The translations under genes were made by a program, and so were the position numbers. A DNA stretch of 35,724 nt from an uncultured Collinsella sp. (GTDB lineage Bacteria > Actinomycetota > Coriobacteriia > Coriobacteriales > Coriobacteriaceae): the NCBI GenBank assembly GCA_902493985.1, contig CABURR010000019.1, forward strand, positions 1-35,724. Direction: 5' to 3'. Below, piece by piece: positions 26,303-34,981 of this stretch; position 1 is the first letter of the stretch, and each line of letters starts with the position of its first letter. The notes under the pieces are model-generated. The model did not search any database. It had not been told where the DNA came from and saw nothing but the letters and a program-made list of their open reading frames with translations.

Positions 26303-27325
26303 TTAGACGCGCGGGATGTAGAGGTTGCCGAGGGTCGCGGCCATGATGGCCTTGATGGTGTGCATGCGGTTCTCGGCCTCCTCGAAGCAGCGGGAGTGCT
26401 CGCTGTAGATCACGTCGTCGGTGCACTCCATGGCCTCGATGCCGTGCTCCTCCTTGATCTTGGCGGCGTACTCGGTCTCGGCGTTGTGGAAGGCCGGGAG
26501 GCAGTGCAGGAAGATCCAGTCGGGGTTCTCGATGTGGGAGACGAGCTCGGCGTTGACCTGGAACGGGGACATCAGGCGGACGCGCTCGGCGAACTGGGAC
26601 TCCTCGCCCATGGCCGCCCAGACGTTGGTGTAGACGGCGTCGGCGCCGCGGACGGCGTCCACGGGGTCGTTGGTGACGCGGATGGTCGCGCCGGACTCGG
26701 CGGCGAACTTCTGCGCGAGGGCGACGATCTCGGGGTCGGGCTCGAGCTCCTTGGGGGTGGCGTTGACGTAGTTCACACCGAGGATGGCGGAGGTGATCAT
26801 CAGGGAGTTCTGGACGTTGTTGCGACCCTGGCCGCAGTAGGCGAGCGTGAGGCCCTCGAGCCTGCCGAAGTGCTCCTTGATGGTCATGAAGTCGGCGAGC
26901 ATCTGCGTGGGGTGCTCGCGGTCAGTGAGGCCGTTCCAGACGGGCACGCCGGAGTGCTCGGCGAGCTGCTCGACGTGCTCCTGCTTGAAGCCGCGGAACT
27001 CGATGGCGTCGAACATGGAGCCGAGCACCTTGGCGGTGTCGAGGACCGTCTCCTTCTTGCCCAGCTGGATGTCGCCCTTGCCCAGGTACTCGGGGTGGGC
27101 GCCCAGGTCGATGCAGGCGGTGGTGAAGGCTGCGCGGGTGCGGGTGGAGGTCTTCTCGAAGAGCAGCGCGACGTTCTTGCCCTCGAGGTAGCGGTGCGGG
27201 ACGTTCTGCTTCTTGAGGTCCTTGAGGTGCTCGGCGAAGCCGATGAGCCACATGAGCTCGTCCCTGGTGTAGTCCCTCGTGGAGAGCAGGTGGCGACCCT
27301 GGAAAACCGAATCAGTCATAGTCAT
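26303..27325 (-). CDS. argF: Ornithine carbamoyltransferase, probably catabolic
   Basis: Catalyses citrulline + phosphate to or from ornithine + carbamoyl phosphate. 340 aa, with the carbamoyl-phosphate site STRTR (60-64), HPTQ (138-141), the ornithine-loop HCLP (274-277) and a VWAAMGEE segment (236-242). The AMG resembles the SMG loop of ornithine enzymes, whereas putrescine carbamoyltransferases have a different loop. I chose the ATG at 27325, 11 nt after GAAAGGAAA; upstream in-frame sequence lacks family similarity. Placement with a deiminase-like gene and YfcC permease, next to a PucR-type regulator, argues for the catabolic direction (arcB role). Confidence 0.96.
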   Translation of the reverse strand: MTMTDSVFQGRHLLSTRDYTRDELMWLIGFAEHLKDLKKQNVPHRYLEGKNVALLFEKTSTRTRAAFTTACIDLGAHPEYLGKGDIQLGKKETVLDTAKVLGSMFDAIEFRGFKQEHVEQLAEHSGVPVWNGLTDREHPTQMLADFMTIKEHFGRLEGLTLAYCGQGRNNVQNSLMITSAILGVNYVNATPKELEPDPEIVALAQKFAAESGATIRVTNDPVDAVRGADAVYTNVWAAMGEESQFAERVRLMSPFQVNAELVSHIENPDWIFLHCLPAFHNAETEYAAKIKEEHGIEAMECTDDVIYSEHSRCFEEAENRMHTIKAIMAATLGNLYIPRV

Positions 27326-27529
27326 GTTTCCTTTCGTCGGTTCTTGCCTACCCCCGACGGACGCCCCGCACGTGGGCCCCTCCAGACAGGTCAGGCGTTT
27401 CGTTCGCCCCGGATGGGGCATCGATACCTGTAGTCGGGCGCCGGTGCAGCGGCACGCCGAAACCATGACTCAAAGTCTAGGAGCACCCAGATGCCATGTG
27501 TTTGGTACCAACTCAAAGCCTTCCGGGGG

Positions 27530-27647
27530 TCTATTTGTTATTTTTTACAAATGAATTGTTATTCGTGAGCAATTGGCGGCTTGCAAGGCCAATTGTCCGA
27601 GCGTATTCGGAGTTGTTTTGTGAAAAATGACGATTCGAGTTAACTCG
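27530..27647 (-). promoter_or_regulatory. argF promoter/operator region with palindromes
   Basis: Three symmetrical sites lie in the gap between pucR and argF. CAATTGGC (27570-27577) / GCCAATTG (27588-27595) encloses CTTGCAAG, making an almost continuous 26-nt palindrome. CGAGTTAACTCG (27636-27647) is a perfect 12-nt palindrome just after the regulator gene. ATTTGT...ACAAAT brackets an AT tract (27531-27550). On the minus strand TTGCTC, 17 nt, TGTAAA is a possible promoter touching the first palindrome. PucR binding here is a prediction. Confidence 0.4.
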
Positions 27648-27649
27648 CA

Positions 27650-28795
27650 CTATCTGCTGAGGAAAGTGAGGGAAAGGAATACGAGCAGCTCGCGGTCGTG
27701 TGAATCGCCCATGTCGAGGAGTGCTCGAATACGCCGCAACCGATATCGGACGGTGTTGGGGTGTTGGTGTAGGCGATCGGCGGTGTCGATGATGTCGCCG
27801 CTGCAGTGCACAAAGGCACGTGCCGTTTGGACCAGTTCGGTAGAGTTTTGTGTGTCGTAGCTTTCGATGCGGTGGCGAAAACCTTGCGCGGTGCGCTCGA
27901 ACATGGGGTTGGTCTGCGCTGCATAGGAGAAGGCGCCCATGGACAGATCCGACCACTCAAGTCTGCGCGTTCCGCTCAGATGGGCTTCATTGAGAAGGAT
28001 TGTTGCCTGACGAATGGAGATATCTGCCTCGCCGAGGGGCACCAGGTCGCCTATGCCGCAGTAGTTGACGCCAACTCCTCGAATGGCATTTTCTAGGTCA
28101 CAGAAGACGCCCTCGTGCTGTTTATCGGTGGCATACGAGACGAAAACGAGCAGCGCATCGTGGTAGCGAAACGCGCATGCGTTTTGGACACCCTCGTGTC
28201 GCTGTCGAAACGAGTCCAGAAAATCGTTGAGGGTGTCTTGAATTGCGTACAGTGAGCAGCGATCATCTTTTTCGGCAGAGATGGCAATGCAGCGCATCGT
28301 CGATCCGGTAAGGCCCGCCAACTTGTTGATCTCTTGTCTTACTTGGGCTTTTGGCTTTCCCGATAGGAGCGTGTCGACTGCGTCGCTTTTGTCGGATGCG
28401 TCGAGATCGCGCTGCAAGAGGTTGAGCGACTCGAATGCGACGCGCTCATGGTAAGCGCCGGAATAGAGATATACCGGGACGCCCATGCGTACACTTGCTT
28501 GGGCGACTGCATCGGTAAAACATGGCGAGTACACACGTTTAACGGCAATGGCTGCGACACGCCTTTCAATCATGGCAATGAGCGACGCGTCGGATAGGTC
28601 GGGGTCTTCATAGCAAAAACCAAGATTGGTGAGAATGAACTCGCCGGGCATGTATGCGCTGTAGTCGTTGATTGAAGGAGGGCAGTCTAAGATACCAACG
28701 TTGTAGACGCGGTGCTCCCCGGCATCTTCGATGGGTGCGACTAAATCAATCCGCTCGAATGCCGGTAAGGCCAAAATGTCGGCAACGGTAATCAT
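27650..28795 (-). CDS. PucR-family transcriptional regulator
   Basis: 381 aa. The N-terminal PucR-type domain starts MITVADILALPAFERIDLVAP and continues with GEFILTNLGF. A middle GGDEF-like region typical of CdaR/PucR proteins is recognisable by position only. The C-terminal helix-turn-helix reads DTADRLHQHPNTVRYRLRRI, the diagnostic block of this family. It lies directly upstream of the argF-permease-deiminase operon on the same strand, separated by 324 nt of palindrome-containing sequence. Family members commonly control catabolism of nitrogen compounds, so control of this operon is likely. The start at 28795 has GGAGGC upstream. Confidence 0.92.
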   Translation of the reverse strand: MITVADILALPAFERIDLVAPIEDAGEHRVYNVGILDCPPSINDYSAYMPGEFILTNLGFCYEDPDLSDASLIAMIERRVAAIAVKRVYSPCFTDAVAQASVRMGVPVYLYSGAYHERVAFESLNLLQRDLDASDKSDAVDTLLSGKPKAQVRQEINKLAGLTGSTMRCIAISAEKDDRCSLYAIQDTLNDFLDSFRQRHEGVQNACAFRYHDALLVFVSYATDKQHEGVFCDLENAIRGVGVNYCGIGDLVPLGEADISIRQATILLNEAHLSGTRRLEWSDLSMGAFSYAAQTNPMFERTAQGFRHRIESYDTQNSTELVQTARAFVHCSGDIIDTADRLHQHPNTVRYRLRRIRALLDMGDSHDRELLVFLSLTFLSR

Positions 28796-29023
28796 GGATG
28801 CCTCCGAACGACGCCGGGTTGCTTGAACTGCTTTGCGATATACGTGATCTTCTCATTGATACAGCATGAAGACGCGTGTATTGAAATAGTAGACCATTAA
28901 TGCCTTACCGCATCGACGGGCAAACAGTTGCTTCGGCGCACGAGCGGGATGATATTAAGCTTTCATTCTGTTTTTGCGGCGAAGGGGAATGGTCGTCGCA
29001 TACAGCATGCGATGCGCCGTTTA

Positions 29024-29054
29024 CCACCGCAGGTTTGGCATGACCGTGCGGTGG
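29024..29054 (+). promoter_or_regulatory. Inverted repeat over the promoter of the 29094 gene
   Basis: CCACCGCA (29024-29031) and TGCGGTGG (29047-29054) are a perfect 8-bp inverted repeat with a 15-nt spacer. The spacer contains TTTGGC, and CATAAT follows about 16 nt later, a plausible -35/-10 pair. The repeat would overlap the polymerase site and could be a repressor operator. The rest of 28796-29093, between the divergent genes, shows no other gene. Confidence 0.45.
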
Positions 29055-29093
29055 GCATAATGGGTGACATCGAATGAAATCGAAAGGATCATT

Positions 29094-30038
29094 ATGCCCG
29101 CGCTCATTACGCATCATCTGTTTGGCGAGGAAAGCATCGACCGTCTTCCGCAGGGCGTTATTACGTCCGACGAGGAGCGCATCGCCTTTATCCTGGGAAA
29201 CCAAGGTCCCGACCCGTTTTTCTTCCACATGCTCACGCCGCGCATTTCCGACTGTATGTTGCTTGCTCAGGTCATGCACCGCTCGCGCATGTCGCGCCAG
29301 TTCTCGTGCCTGCGCGACGGCGTGTCGCACCTGCAGCCGCGCGATGCCAATCTGGGTCGCGCCTTTGCGCTGGGCCTGCTGTCGCACTATGTGCTCGACC
29401 GCAATGCCCACCCCTTTGTCTACGAGCAGCAGTTTGGCATTGTAGATTCCGATCCCGAGCTCGAGGCTTCGGGCAGCCAAGTACACGCCGTGCTCGAAAG
29501 CGACCTGGACGTGCTGATGCTGCAGCTCAAGCGCGACGGTGCCACGGTCGAGGACTATCCGCCGGCGGGCGAGATCGTCACCACCGATCGCATCAATCGC
29601 GTGGCCGGCGTGCTGATGAGCTATGTTGCCGGACGCGTGTACGGCATTGACATTCCGGCGGGGGAGTACGGTGCTGCCGTTGCCAATATGCAGCGACTTT
29701 ACCGCGCGATTGAGCCGGCCGGCTCCGTAAAGACGCGCGCGATCTCGCTGGTTGAGGGCTTGGTGCACGACTACTCGCTGCTCGACGGCCTTGCCCATCG
29801 CGTGACGACGGGGCTGCCCGAGCGTACCGGTAACCTGGGCCATCTGACATGGAAGAATCCCTTTACCGACGAGGTCTCGAACGAGAGTTTCCTCGAGGTC
29901 TTTGATCGCGCGCTGGTCGATTACGAGTGCACGGTCGCACGTTTTATCGAGACCGGTGACATGGATGCCGTGACCAGTCACGTCAACTACAGCGGTCGCG
30001 TGCTCGAAGCCGATGAGGAGTTCGACCGCGAGGAATAG
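29094..30038 (+). CDS. Zinc-dependent phospholipase C-like protein
   Basis: 314 aa, with similarity to the zinc-dependent phospholipase C family. It begins MPALITHHLFGEE and has GNQGPDPFFF near 35-44. The metal-ligand-like block SHYVLDRNAHPFVYE follows near residues 97-111 (His98, Asp102, His106). No signal peptide is visible, so it is probably cytoplasmic, unlike secreted clostridial toxins. Whether it hydrolyses phospholipid is not shown by sequence. The ATG at 29094 follows GAAAGGA; an upstream in-frame start would overlap the promoter. It stands divergent from the PucR gene and precedes an MFS gene by about 100 nt. Confidence 0.82.
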   Translation: MPALITHHLFGEESIDRLPQGVITSDEERIAFILGNQGPDPFFFHMLTPRISDCMLLAQVMHRSRMSRQFSCLRDGVSHLQPRDANLGRAFALGLLSHYVLDRNAHPFVYEQQFGIVDSDPELEASGSQVHAVLESDLDVLMLQLKRDGATVEDYPPAGEIVTTDRINRVAGVLMSYVAGRVYGIDIPAGEYGAAVANMQRLYRAIEPAGSVKTRAISLVEGLVHDYSLLDGLAHRVTTGLPERTGNLGHLTWKNPFTDEVSNESFLEVFDRALVDYECTVARFIETGDMDAVTSHVNYSGRVLEADEEFDREE

Positions 30039-30139
30039 GGCCCGTGCGTGCCCCTTTGCCGAATCCTTACCGGCGGTTCTGGACAATTGGGGTACGATGA
30101 ACTAACTGCATATCGGGCGAATACGAAGGGTCCCTGTCC

Positions 30140-31399
30140 ATGAAATACACCAAGCTCGAGCGTAACTGGGTTATGTACGATGTGGGCAATTCGGCGCTCG
30201 TGCTGCTCAATACCTCGGTGGTGCCCATTTACTTTAACGCCATCAATACCGGTGCTTCCTCGGCCGACCTGGTGGTCGCTTGGGGCAACGCACAGACGAT
30301 TGCCTCGCTGGTCATCGCCATGCTCATGCCCATTCTGGGCGCGCTTGCCGACTACGCCGGCAACAAGATTAAGTTCTTCTTGGGCTTCTTCCTCACGGGC
30401 CTGGTGCTTTGTCTGGCGCAGGCTATCCCAATGTCCGCCATGGCATTTTTGACCGTGTACGTGCTGTGCACCATCGGCCTTAACTCTTCTATGACGTTCT
30501 ACGACGCCATGCTGCCCGACATTACCACCGACGAGCGCATGGACGCCGTGTCCAGCTCGGGCTATGCCTGGGGCTACATCGGTTCCACCGTGCCGTTCAT
30601 CATCTGCCTGGCGCTCATCATGGGCGGCCCCGCTCTTGGCGTCCCCACCATGCTGGCAACGCGTCTGTCGTTTATCATCACCGGTGCCTGGTGGCTCATC
30701 TTTACCCTGCCGCTCATTCGCACCTATAAGCAAAAGTACGGTCGCGAGCGCGGTCCCGAGGACACCATCGGCCACATCGTGGGCGGTGTGTTCTCCGAGG
30801 TCGGACACACCATGCGCGAGATCGCCCACAACAAGACCGTGCTGGTCTACATGATCGCGTTCTTCTTCTATATCGATGGCGTCCACACGGTCATTTCCAT
30901 GGCTACCAGCTACGGCTCGGCTTTGGGCATCGATTCGACGCAGCTGGTGCTGGCGCTGCTCGTTACGCAGTTCGTGGCCTTTCCGTCCGCCATCATCTAC
31001 GGCAAGCTCGCCGGACGCGTGGGCACGCTCAACATGATCCTGGTGGCGGTCGCCGCCTACATGGGCATTGTGCTGTTCGCCGCGTTCTTCCTAAAGACCG
31101 CCTTTGAATTTTGGGTGCTTGCCATTATGGTCGGCCTGTTCCAGGGCGGCGTGCAGGCGCTTAGCCGTAGCTACTTTGGCCGCATTATCCCCAAGGAAAA
31201 GTCCAACGAGTACTACGGCTTCTTTGACATCTTCGGTCGCTATGCAAGCGTCATGGGCACTTTCCTAGTGTCGGTCGTCACCTCGCTGACCGGCAACCCG
31301 TCGCTGGGCGTCCTTTCCATTGGTGTGCTGCTGATCGTTGGCTTTATGCTGCTGGTCCGCCTGTCCCGCATGACTCGGGCGGCAGAGCATGCCGCATAG
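30140..31399 (+). CDS. MFS transporter, UMF1 type
   Basis: A 419-aa polytopic protein with about 12 membrane spans. It starts MKYTKLERNWVMYDVGNSAL, the typical N-terminal pattern of the UMF1/Atg22-like branch of the major facilitator superfamily. Other landmarks are FYDAMLPDITTDERMDAVS and GYAWGYIGSTVPF in the first half, and QALSRSYFGRIIPKEKSNEYYGFFDIFG in the second (quoted in part: QALSRSYFGRIIPKEKSNEY). The substrate is unknown; amino-acid or drug efflux is proposed for relatives. A TACGAT -10-like box lies about 40 nt upstream of the ATG, with no clear -35. Confidence 0.9.
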   Translation: MKYTKLERNWVMYDVGNSALVLLNTSVVPIYFNAINTGASSADLVVAWGNAQTIASLVIAMLMPILGALADYAGNKIKFFLGFFLTGLVLCLAQAIPMSAMAFLTVYVLCTIGLNSSMTFYDAMLPDITTDERMDAVSSSGYAWGYIGSTVPFIICLALIMGGPALGVPTMLATRLSFIITGAWWLIFTLPLIRTYKQKYGRERGPEDTIGHIVGGVFSEVGHTMREIAHNKTVLVYMIAFFFYIDGVHTVISMATSYGSALGIDSTQLVLALLVTQFVAFPSAIIYGKLAGRVGTLNMILVAVAAYMGIVLFAAFFLKTAFEFWVLAIMVGLFQGGVQALSRSYFGRIIPKEKSNEYYGFFDIFGRYASVMGTFLVSVVTSLTGNPSLGVLSIGVLLIVGFMLLVRLSRMTRAAEHAA

Positions 31400-31513
31400 G
31401 AGCGAGCGGCTATTGTGCCTGTCCACGGTACTCTTTTGGGGTTATCCGCAATAAACATTGCGACTTGCGAGCAATGATTTGCCCAAGTGGGTATGATGGA
31501 ATCAGCTAGGTCG

Positions 31514-31549
31514 CGGGGCGTCGCCTGTGTTTGGCGGCGTCCCGTTTTT
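31514..31549 (+). terminator. Terminator-like hairpin upstream of the glycosyltransferase
   Basis: CGGGGCGTCGCC (31514-31525) and GGCGGCGTCCCG (31533-31544) form a 12-bp stem including two G-U pairs, followed by TTTTT. It ends only 22 nt before the next start codon. A TATGAT box lies upstream (about 31490), so it may either end the MFS transcript or attenuate the glycosyltransferase operon. Confidence 0.8.
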
Positions 31550-31570
31550 GTGTTGCAGGGAGGGTAAGGC

Positions 31571-32758
31571 ATGAACGCCACGGTCGTGATTCCAACGTAT
31601 TGGGCGGGCGATGACGCTTGCGCAAACGCCCCTGGCACCTATGACCATTCGACGCGACTCAACGCCGACAATCCCGAACTCGACCGCTGCCTGGCCTCGC
31701 TTGAGCAGGTACGTGACATCCCGCGCATCATCCTTTTGGTGGTCTGTCCCGTTTCTGCCACAGCCGATGTGTCGCTGCGCGTGCACGAGATTGTCGACGC
31801 GCATCCCGCGCTCAAGGTCACCGTTGTCACCAACACCCAGGCCTCGCGCATTGCAGACCGGGTTGCTCAGATCGCGCCCAAGGGTTCGGGCGAGTGCGTG
31901 AGCCTGCGAGGCTACGGTGCCATCCGCAACATGGGGCTAGCCTGTGCCGCTGTGCTGGGGCATGACGCGGTTATCTTTTTGGATGACGATGAGACTGTCA
32001 TCGACGCCGACTTTATGAAGCGCGCGACCTATGCGTTGGGGCAGCAGACGCGTCAGGGCTTGCCGATCTTGGTCAAGAGTGGCTATTTCTACGATCGCGA
32101 CGGGTCGCCGCTGGCTCCCACGGACAAGGCGGGCATCTGCCATCGTTGGTGGACCAAGCGCATCGAGTTCAACCGTTGGATGAAAAAGGCGCTCTCGGGC
32201 ACCCGCATCTCGCGCTCCAACTACGTGTGCGGCGGCCTGATGGCCCTGCACGCCCGCGCCTTTACGCGTGTGGCCTTTGACCCGTTTATCACCCGCGGCG
32301 AGGACTTGGATTACCTCTTTAACATGCGCATGTTTGGCTACGACGTGTGGTTCGATAACGAGTGGACCGTGCGCCATCTGCCTCCGGAGTCCGAAAAGCG
32401 CTCACCGCGCTTTATGCAGGATGTATACCGTTGGTACTACGAACGGGCCAAGTTGACATTCGCCGCGCATCAAAAGGAGCTCATTCCCGTTACGGCGGCA
32501 TCGCTCATGCCCTACCCGGGCCCGTGGATTTCGCGCGAGCTCGACGACCGCGTGCGCAAGACCGCTATGGTCCGCAGCGTGTTTACCCGCGAGCATGAGG
32601 GCTACCTGCGCATCTGGCGCCATGGTATCGACGAGGCAAAGGCCTATGCGCGCCAAAACGCTGCAAGCTACCCGCGTTTCCAGAGCTTTTGGCCCAAGAT
32701 CATGGACGGGCTTTGGCGTGACGCACAACTGATCAGTATCCTGGAGGGGGCCGAATGA
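31571..32758 (+). CDS. Glycosyltransferase family 2-like protein
   Basis: 395 aa with a GT-A fold. It starts MNATVVIPTYWAGDD, contains VVTNTQASRIADRV, and has the metal-binding acidic cluster IFLDDDETV near residue 137. Later blocks include SNYVCGGLMALHARAF and a GEDLDYLFNMRMFGYDVWF acceptor-side region. No membrane spans are seen, so it is probably cytosolic or peripheral. The donor sugar and acceptor are not evident. The start has GGGAGG upstream. Its stop overlaps the start of the sensor kinase gene by 4 nt (ATGA), so the two are co-translated. This links an envelope-sugar enzyme with the signalling pair. Confidence 0.87.
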   Translation: MNATVVIPTYWAGDDACANAPGTYDHSTRLNADNPELDRCLASLEQVRDIPRIILLVVCPVSATADVSLRVHEIVDAHPALKVTVVTNTQASRIADRVAQIAPKGSGECVSLRGYGAIRNMGLACAAVLGHDAVIFLDDDETVIDADFMKRATYALGQQTRQGLPILVKSGYFYDRDGSPLAPTDKAGICHRWWTKRIEFNRWMKKALSGTRISRSNYVCGGLMALHARAFTRVAFDPFITRGEDLDYLFNMRMFGYDVWFDNEWTVRHLPPESEKRSPRFMQDVYRWYYERAKLTFAAHQKELIPVTAASLMPYPGPWISRELDDRVRKTAMVRSVFTREHEGYLRIWRHGIDEAKAYARQNAASYPRFQSFWPKIMDGLWRDAQLISILEGAE

Positions 32759-34098
32759 TCGACCGCCGCGCCCAGCGCGATAGTTCAATATCAATCTTTC
32801 GCATCATTGCCGTTGCCTGCGCCATTTGCGTGCTGGTGTACTTTATTTTTGCCTTGGTGACCGGTATCGAGCCGATCGCCACGGTGATTGCCTGCGCGCT
32901 GCTGTGCATCTTTCTGTGCATCTTTATCTTTTTGACGCTCAATCCCGATTCGGTGCGCTCCCAGTACACCGAGGAGACGCTCTCGGTGGCCTCGGCCATG
33001 CTCGAGGACATTAAGGGCGGTCTGACGCAGGAGTCGGCGCGTTTGGTGTGCCGGCGCATTTTGCCCGAGACGCGCGCCATGACGGTGGCCATCACCGACG
33101 AGGGCAACGTGCTTGCCTGCGCGGGAGAGTTTGAGGAAAAACTACTGCCAGATTCTCCCATCCACACGCTTGCCACACGCTACGTTATCGAACATGGCAT
33201 CGTGCAGTCGTTCAACCGTATGGTGGATGTCGTGGGCTCGGACGGCTCGCACAACCAAGTTCCCGCCGGCATTATCGCCCCCATCAAGGTAGGCGATCGT
33301 ACCGTCGGCACGCTCAAGTTCTACTACAAGACCCCCCGCGCCGTCGACCGTACCCAGTATGCGCTTGCCTCGGGCTTTGCCGAGATCTTGTCCACGCAGC
33401 TCGCCATCCACGAGCTCGAGGTGCAAAAGGAACTCACGGCGCGCGCCGAGGTGCGTGCGCTGCAGGCGCAGATTAACCCGCACTTCCTGTTCAACACGCT
33501 GAACACCATTGCATCGTTTACGCGCACCGACCCGCTGCGGGCCCGCGAACTGCTTCGTGAGTTCTCATCGTTCTATCGTGCCACGCTCGACAACTCGGGA
33601 TCGCTTATTCCGGTCTCGCGCGAGGTCGCACAGACCAAGCGCTACCTTACCTTTGAGAAGGCCCGCTTTGGCGAGGACCGCGTGCTTGCGACGTTCGATG
33701 TGTCCGAGGACGTGGAAGATACGCTGGTGCCGGCGTTCGTGATCCAGCCGATTGTCGAGAACGCCGTGCGTCATGGTATGGGCGATGACGACGCCCTGAG
33801 GATCGACGTGACCGTTCACCAAGACGGCGAGGATGCAATCTTGATTGCCGTGGCCGATAACGGCGTGGGCATGGATGAAGGCACCGCTGCCAGACTGTTT
33901 GACGAGCGCTCTGCCCGTCCCGACGCCAGCTCCCCGCAGGGCGGCGGCGCCGGTGTGGCCATGCACAATATTTCGGAGCGCATCCATCGCTTTTATGGAC
34001 CGCACTCCTATACGCGCGTCGAATCGGCCCCGGGCAAGGGCACTAAAGTGCTCCTGCATCTCGATTTGTCGGAGAGTATCTTCGACATTCAAGAGTAA
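32755..34098 (+). CDS. LytS/YehU-type sensor histidine kinase
   Basis: 447 aa. Two N-terminal membrane spans occupy about residues 15-60 (FRIIAVACAICVLVYFIFAL and a second). A GAF-like sensor region follows, with AMTVAITDEGNVLACAG. The His_kinase block has the phospho-accepting His243 in AQINPHFLFNTLN. The ATPase region has IQPIVENAVRHG (N box) and VADNGVGMD (G1 box). It is the transmembrane partner of the LytTR regulator 72 nt downstream. The signal sensed is unknown. Confidence 0.94.
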   Translation: MIDRRAQRDSSISIFRIIAVACAICVLVYFIFALVTGIEPIATVIACALLCIFLCIFIFLTLNPDSVRSQYTEETLSVASAMLEDIKGGLTQESARLVCRRILPETRAMTVAITDEGNVLACAGEFEEKLLPDSPIHTLATRYVIEHGIVQSFNRMVDVVGSDGSHNQVPAGIIAPIKVGDRTVGTLKFYYKTPRAVDRTQYALASGFAEILSTQLAIHELEVQKELTARAEVRALQAQINPHFLFNTLNTIASFTRTDPLRARELLREFSSFYRATLDNSGSLIPVSREVAQTKRYLTFEKARFGEDRVLATFDVSEDVEDTLVPAFVIQPIVENAVRHGMGDDDALRIDVTVHQDGEDAILIAVADNGVGMDEGTAARLFDERSARPDASSPQGGGAGVAMHNISERIHRFYGPHSYTRVESAPGKGTKVLLHLDLSESIFDIQE

Positions 34099-34170
34099 AA
34101 TGATAGGTTGCGGGTTTAACGCTAGTTGGCGGATGCCCGACGTAGTTAGTTGACGAAAGGTTTTATCCCT

Positions 34171-34887
34171 ATGCTGCGTGCGATGATTGTGGATGACGAG
34201 GCCCCGGCCCGTTCGGAACTTCGCTTCTTGCTCGAGCAGACGGGCAAGATCGGCACGATCACAGAAGCGTCGAGCGTTCGCTCCGCCATCGAGATGCTTA
34301 TGGAGAGTCGCGTCGATGTCGTGTTCCTCGACATTTCGATGCCTGGTGCCTCGGGTCTGCAACTTGCCGAGGCGCTGCATAAGCTCAAGAATCCGCCGGC
34401 GATCGTATTTGTAACCGCGTACAGCGATCATGCGGTCGAGGCGTTTGATGTGGATGCCGTCGACTATCTGATGAAGCCGGTCGAGGAAGCTCGCCTGGAT
34501 CGAGCGATCGATAAGGTTATGCAACGCGCCAAGCCTGTCACGGACAGCAAGGTGACCATCGAGCGCATCCCGGTGGAAAAGGGCGGCCGCAAGGTCCTCA
34601 TTCCCGTGGACGACATTCGCTTTATTATGGCCAAGGACGATTACTCCTGTATTTATACGGTCGATGACCGCTTTTTGTCCACGACCTCGCTGGCACAGTT
34701 CGAGGCCAAGCTCTGTGACTTTGGCTTCTTCCGCGTTCACCGCCGCTATATCGTCAACTTGGCGTGTGTCACCGATGTCGAGACGGTTCCCTCGGGCGCT
34801 ATCCAGCTGGGTATTACGGGCGTCGACGAACGCGTACCGGTTTCGCGCCGTCGCGTCGTGCCACTCAAAAAGGCTCTGAGCCTCTAG
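34171..34887 (+). CDS. LytTR-family response regulator
   Basis: 238 aa. The receiver domain has an acidic pocket (D8, D9), phospho-acceptor Asp54 in VFLDISMPG, FVTAYSDHAVEAFDV and the conserved Lys in DYLMKPVEE. The LytTR DNA-binding domain follows, with LIPVDDIRFIMAKDDYSCIY and FFRVHRRYIVNL. I prefer the ATG at 34171 because the product then starts MLRAMIVDDEAP like its family. GAAAGG is upstream but at long spacing, and an earlier TTG at 34150 is possible. It pairs with the histidine kinase. Confidence 0.95.
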   Translation: MLRAMIVDDEAPARSELRFLLEQTGKIGTITEASSVRSAIEMLMESRVDVVFLDISMPGASGLQLAEALHKLKNPPAIVFVTAYSDHAVEAFDVDAVDYLMKPVEEARLDRAIDKVMQRAKPVTDSKVTIERIPVEKGGRKVLIPVDDIRFIMAKDDYSCIYTVDDRFLSTTSLAQFEAKLCDFGFFRVHRRYIVNLACVTDVETVPSGAIQLGITGVDERVPVSRRRVVPLKKALSL

Positions 34888-34894
34888 TACATTG

Positions 34895-34944
34895 GCCCCG
34901 CAGCCCTGTAGACCAAAATCGTCTGCGGAGCCGTGGGGCTTTTT
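34895..34944 (+). terminator. Terminator of the response regulator operon
   Basis: GCCCCGC (34895-34901) pairs with GTGGGGC (34933-34939, one G-U) and is followed by TTTTTG; AGAC/GTCT pairs nest inside. It begins 8 nt after the regulator stop and excludes the upstream start of the phosphodiesterase frame. Confidence 0.8.
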
Positions 34945-34981
34945 GCATGAATGCACCAAATCGTTTTGCGGAAGGGATCCC

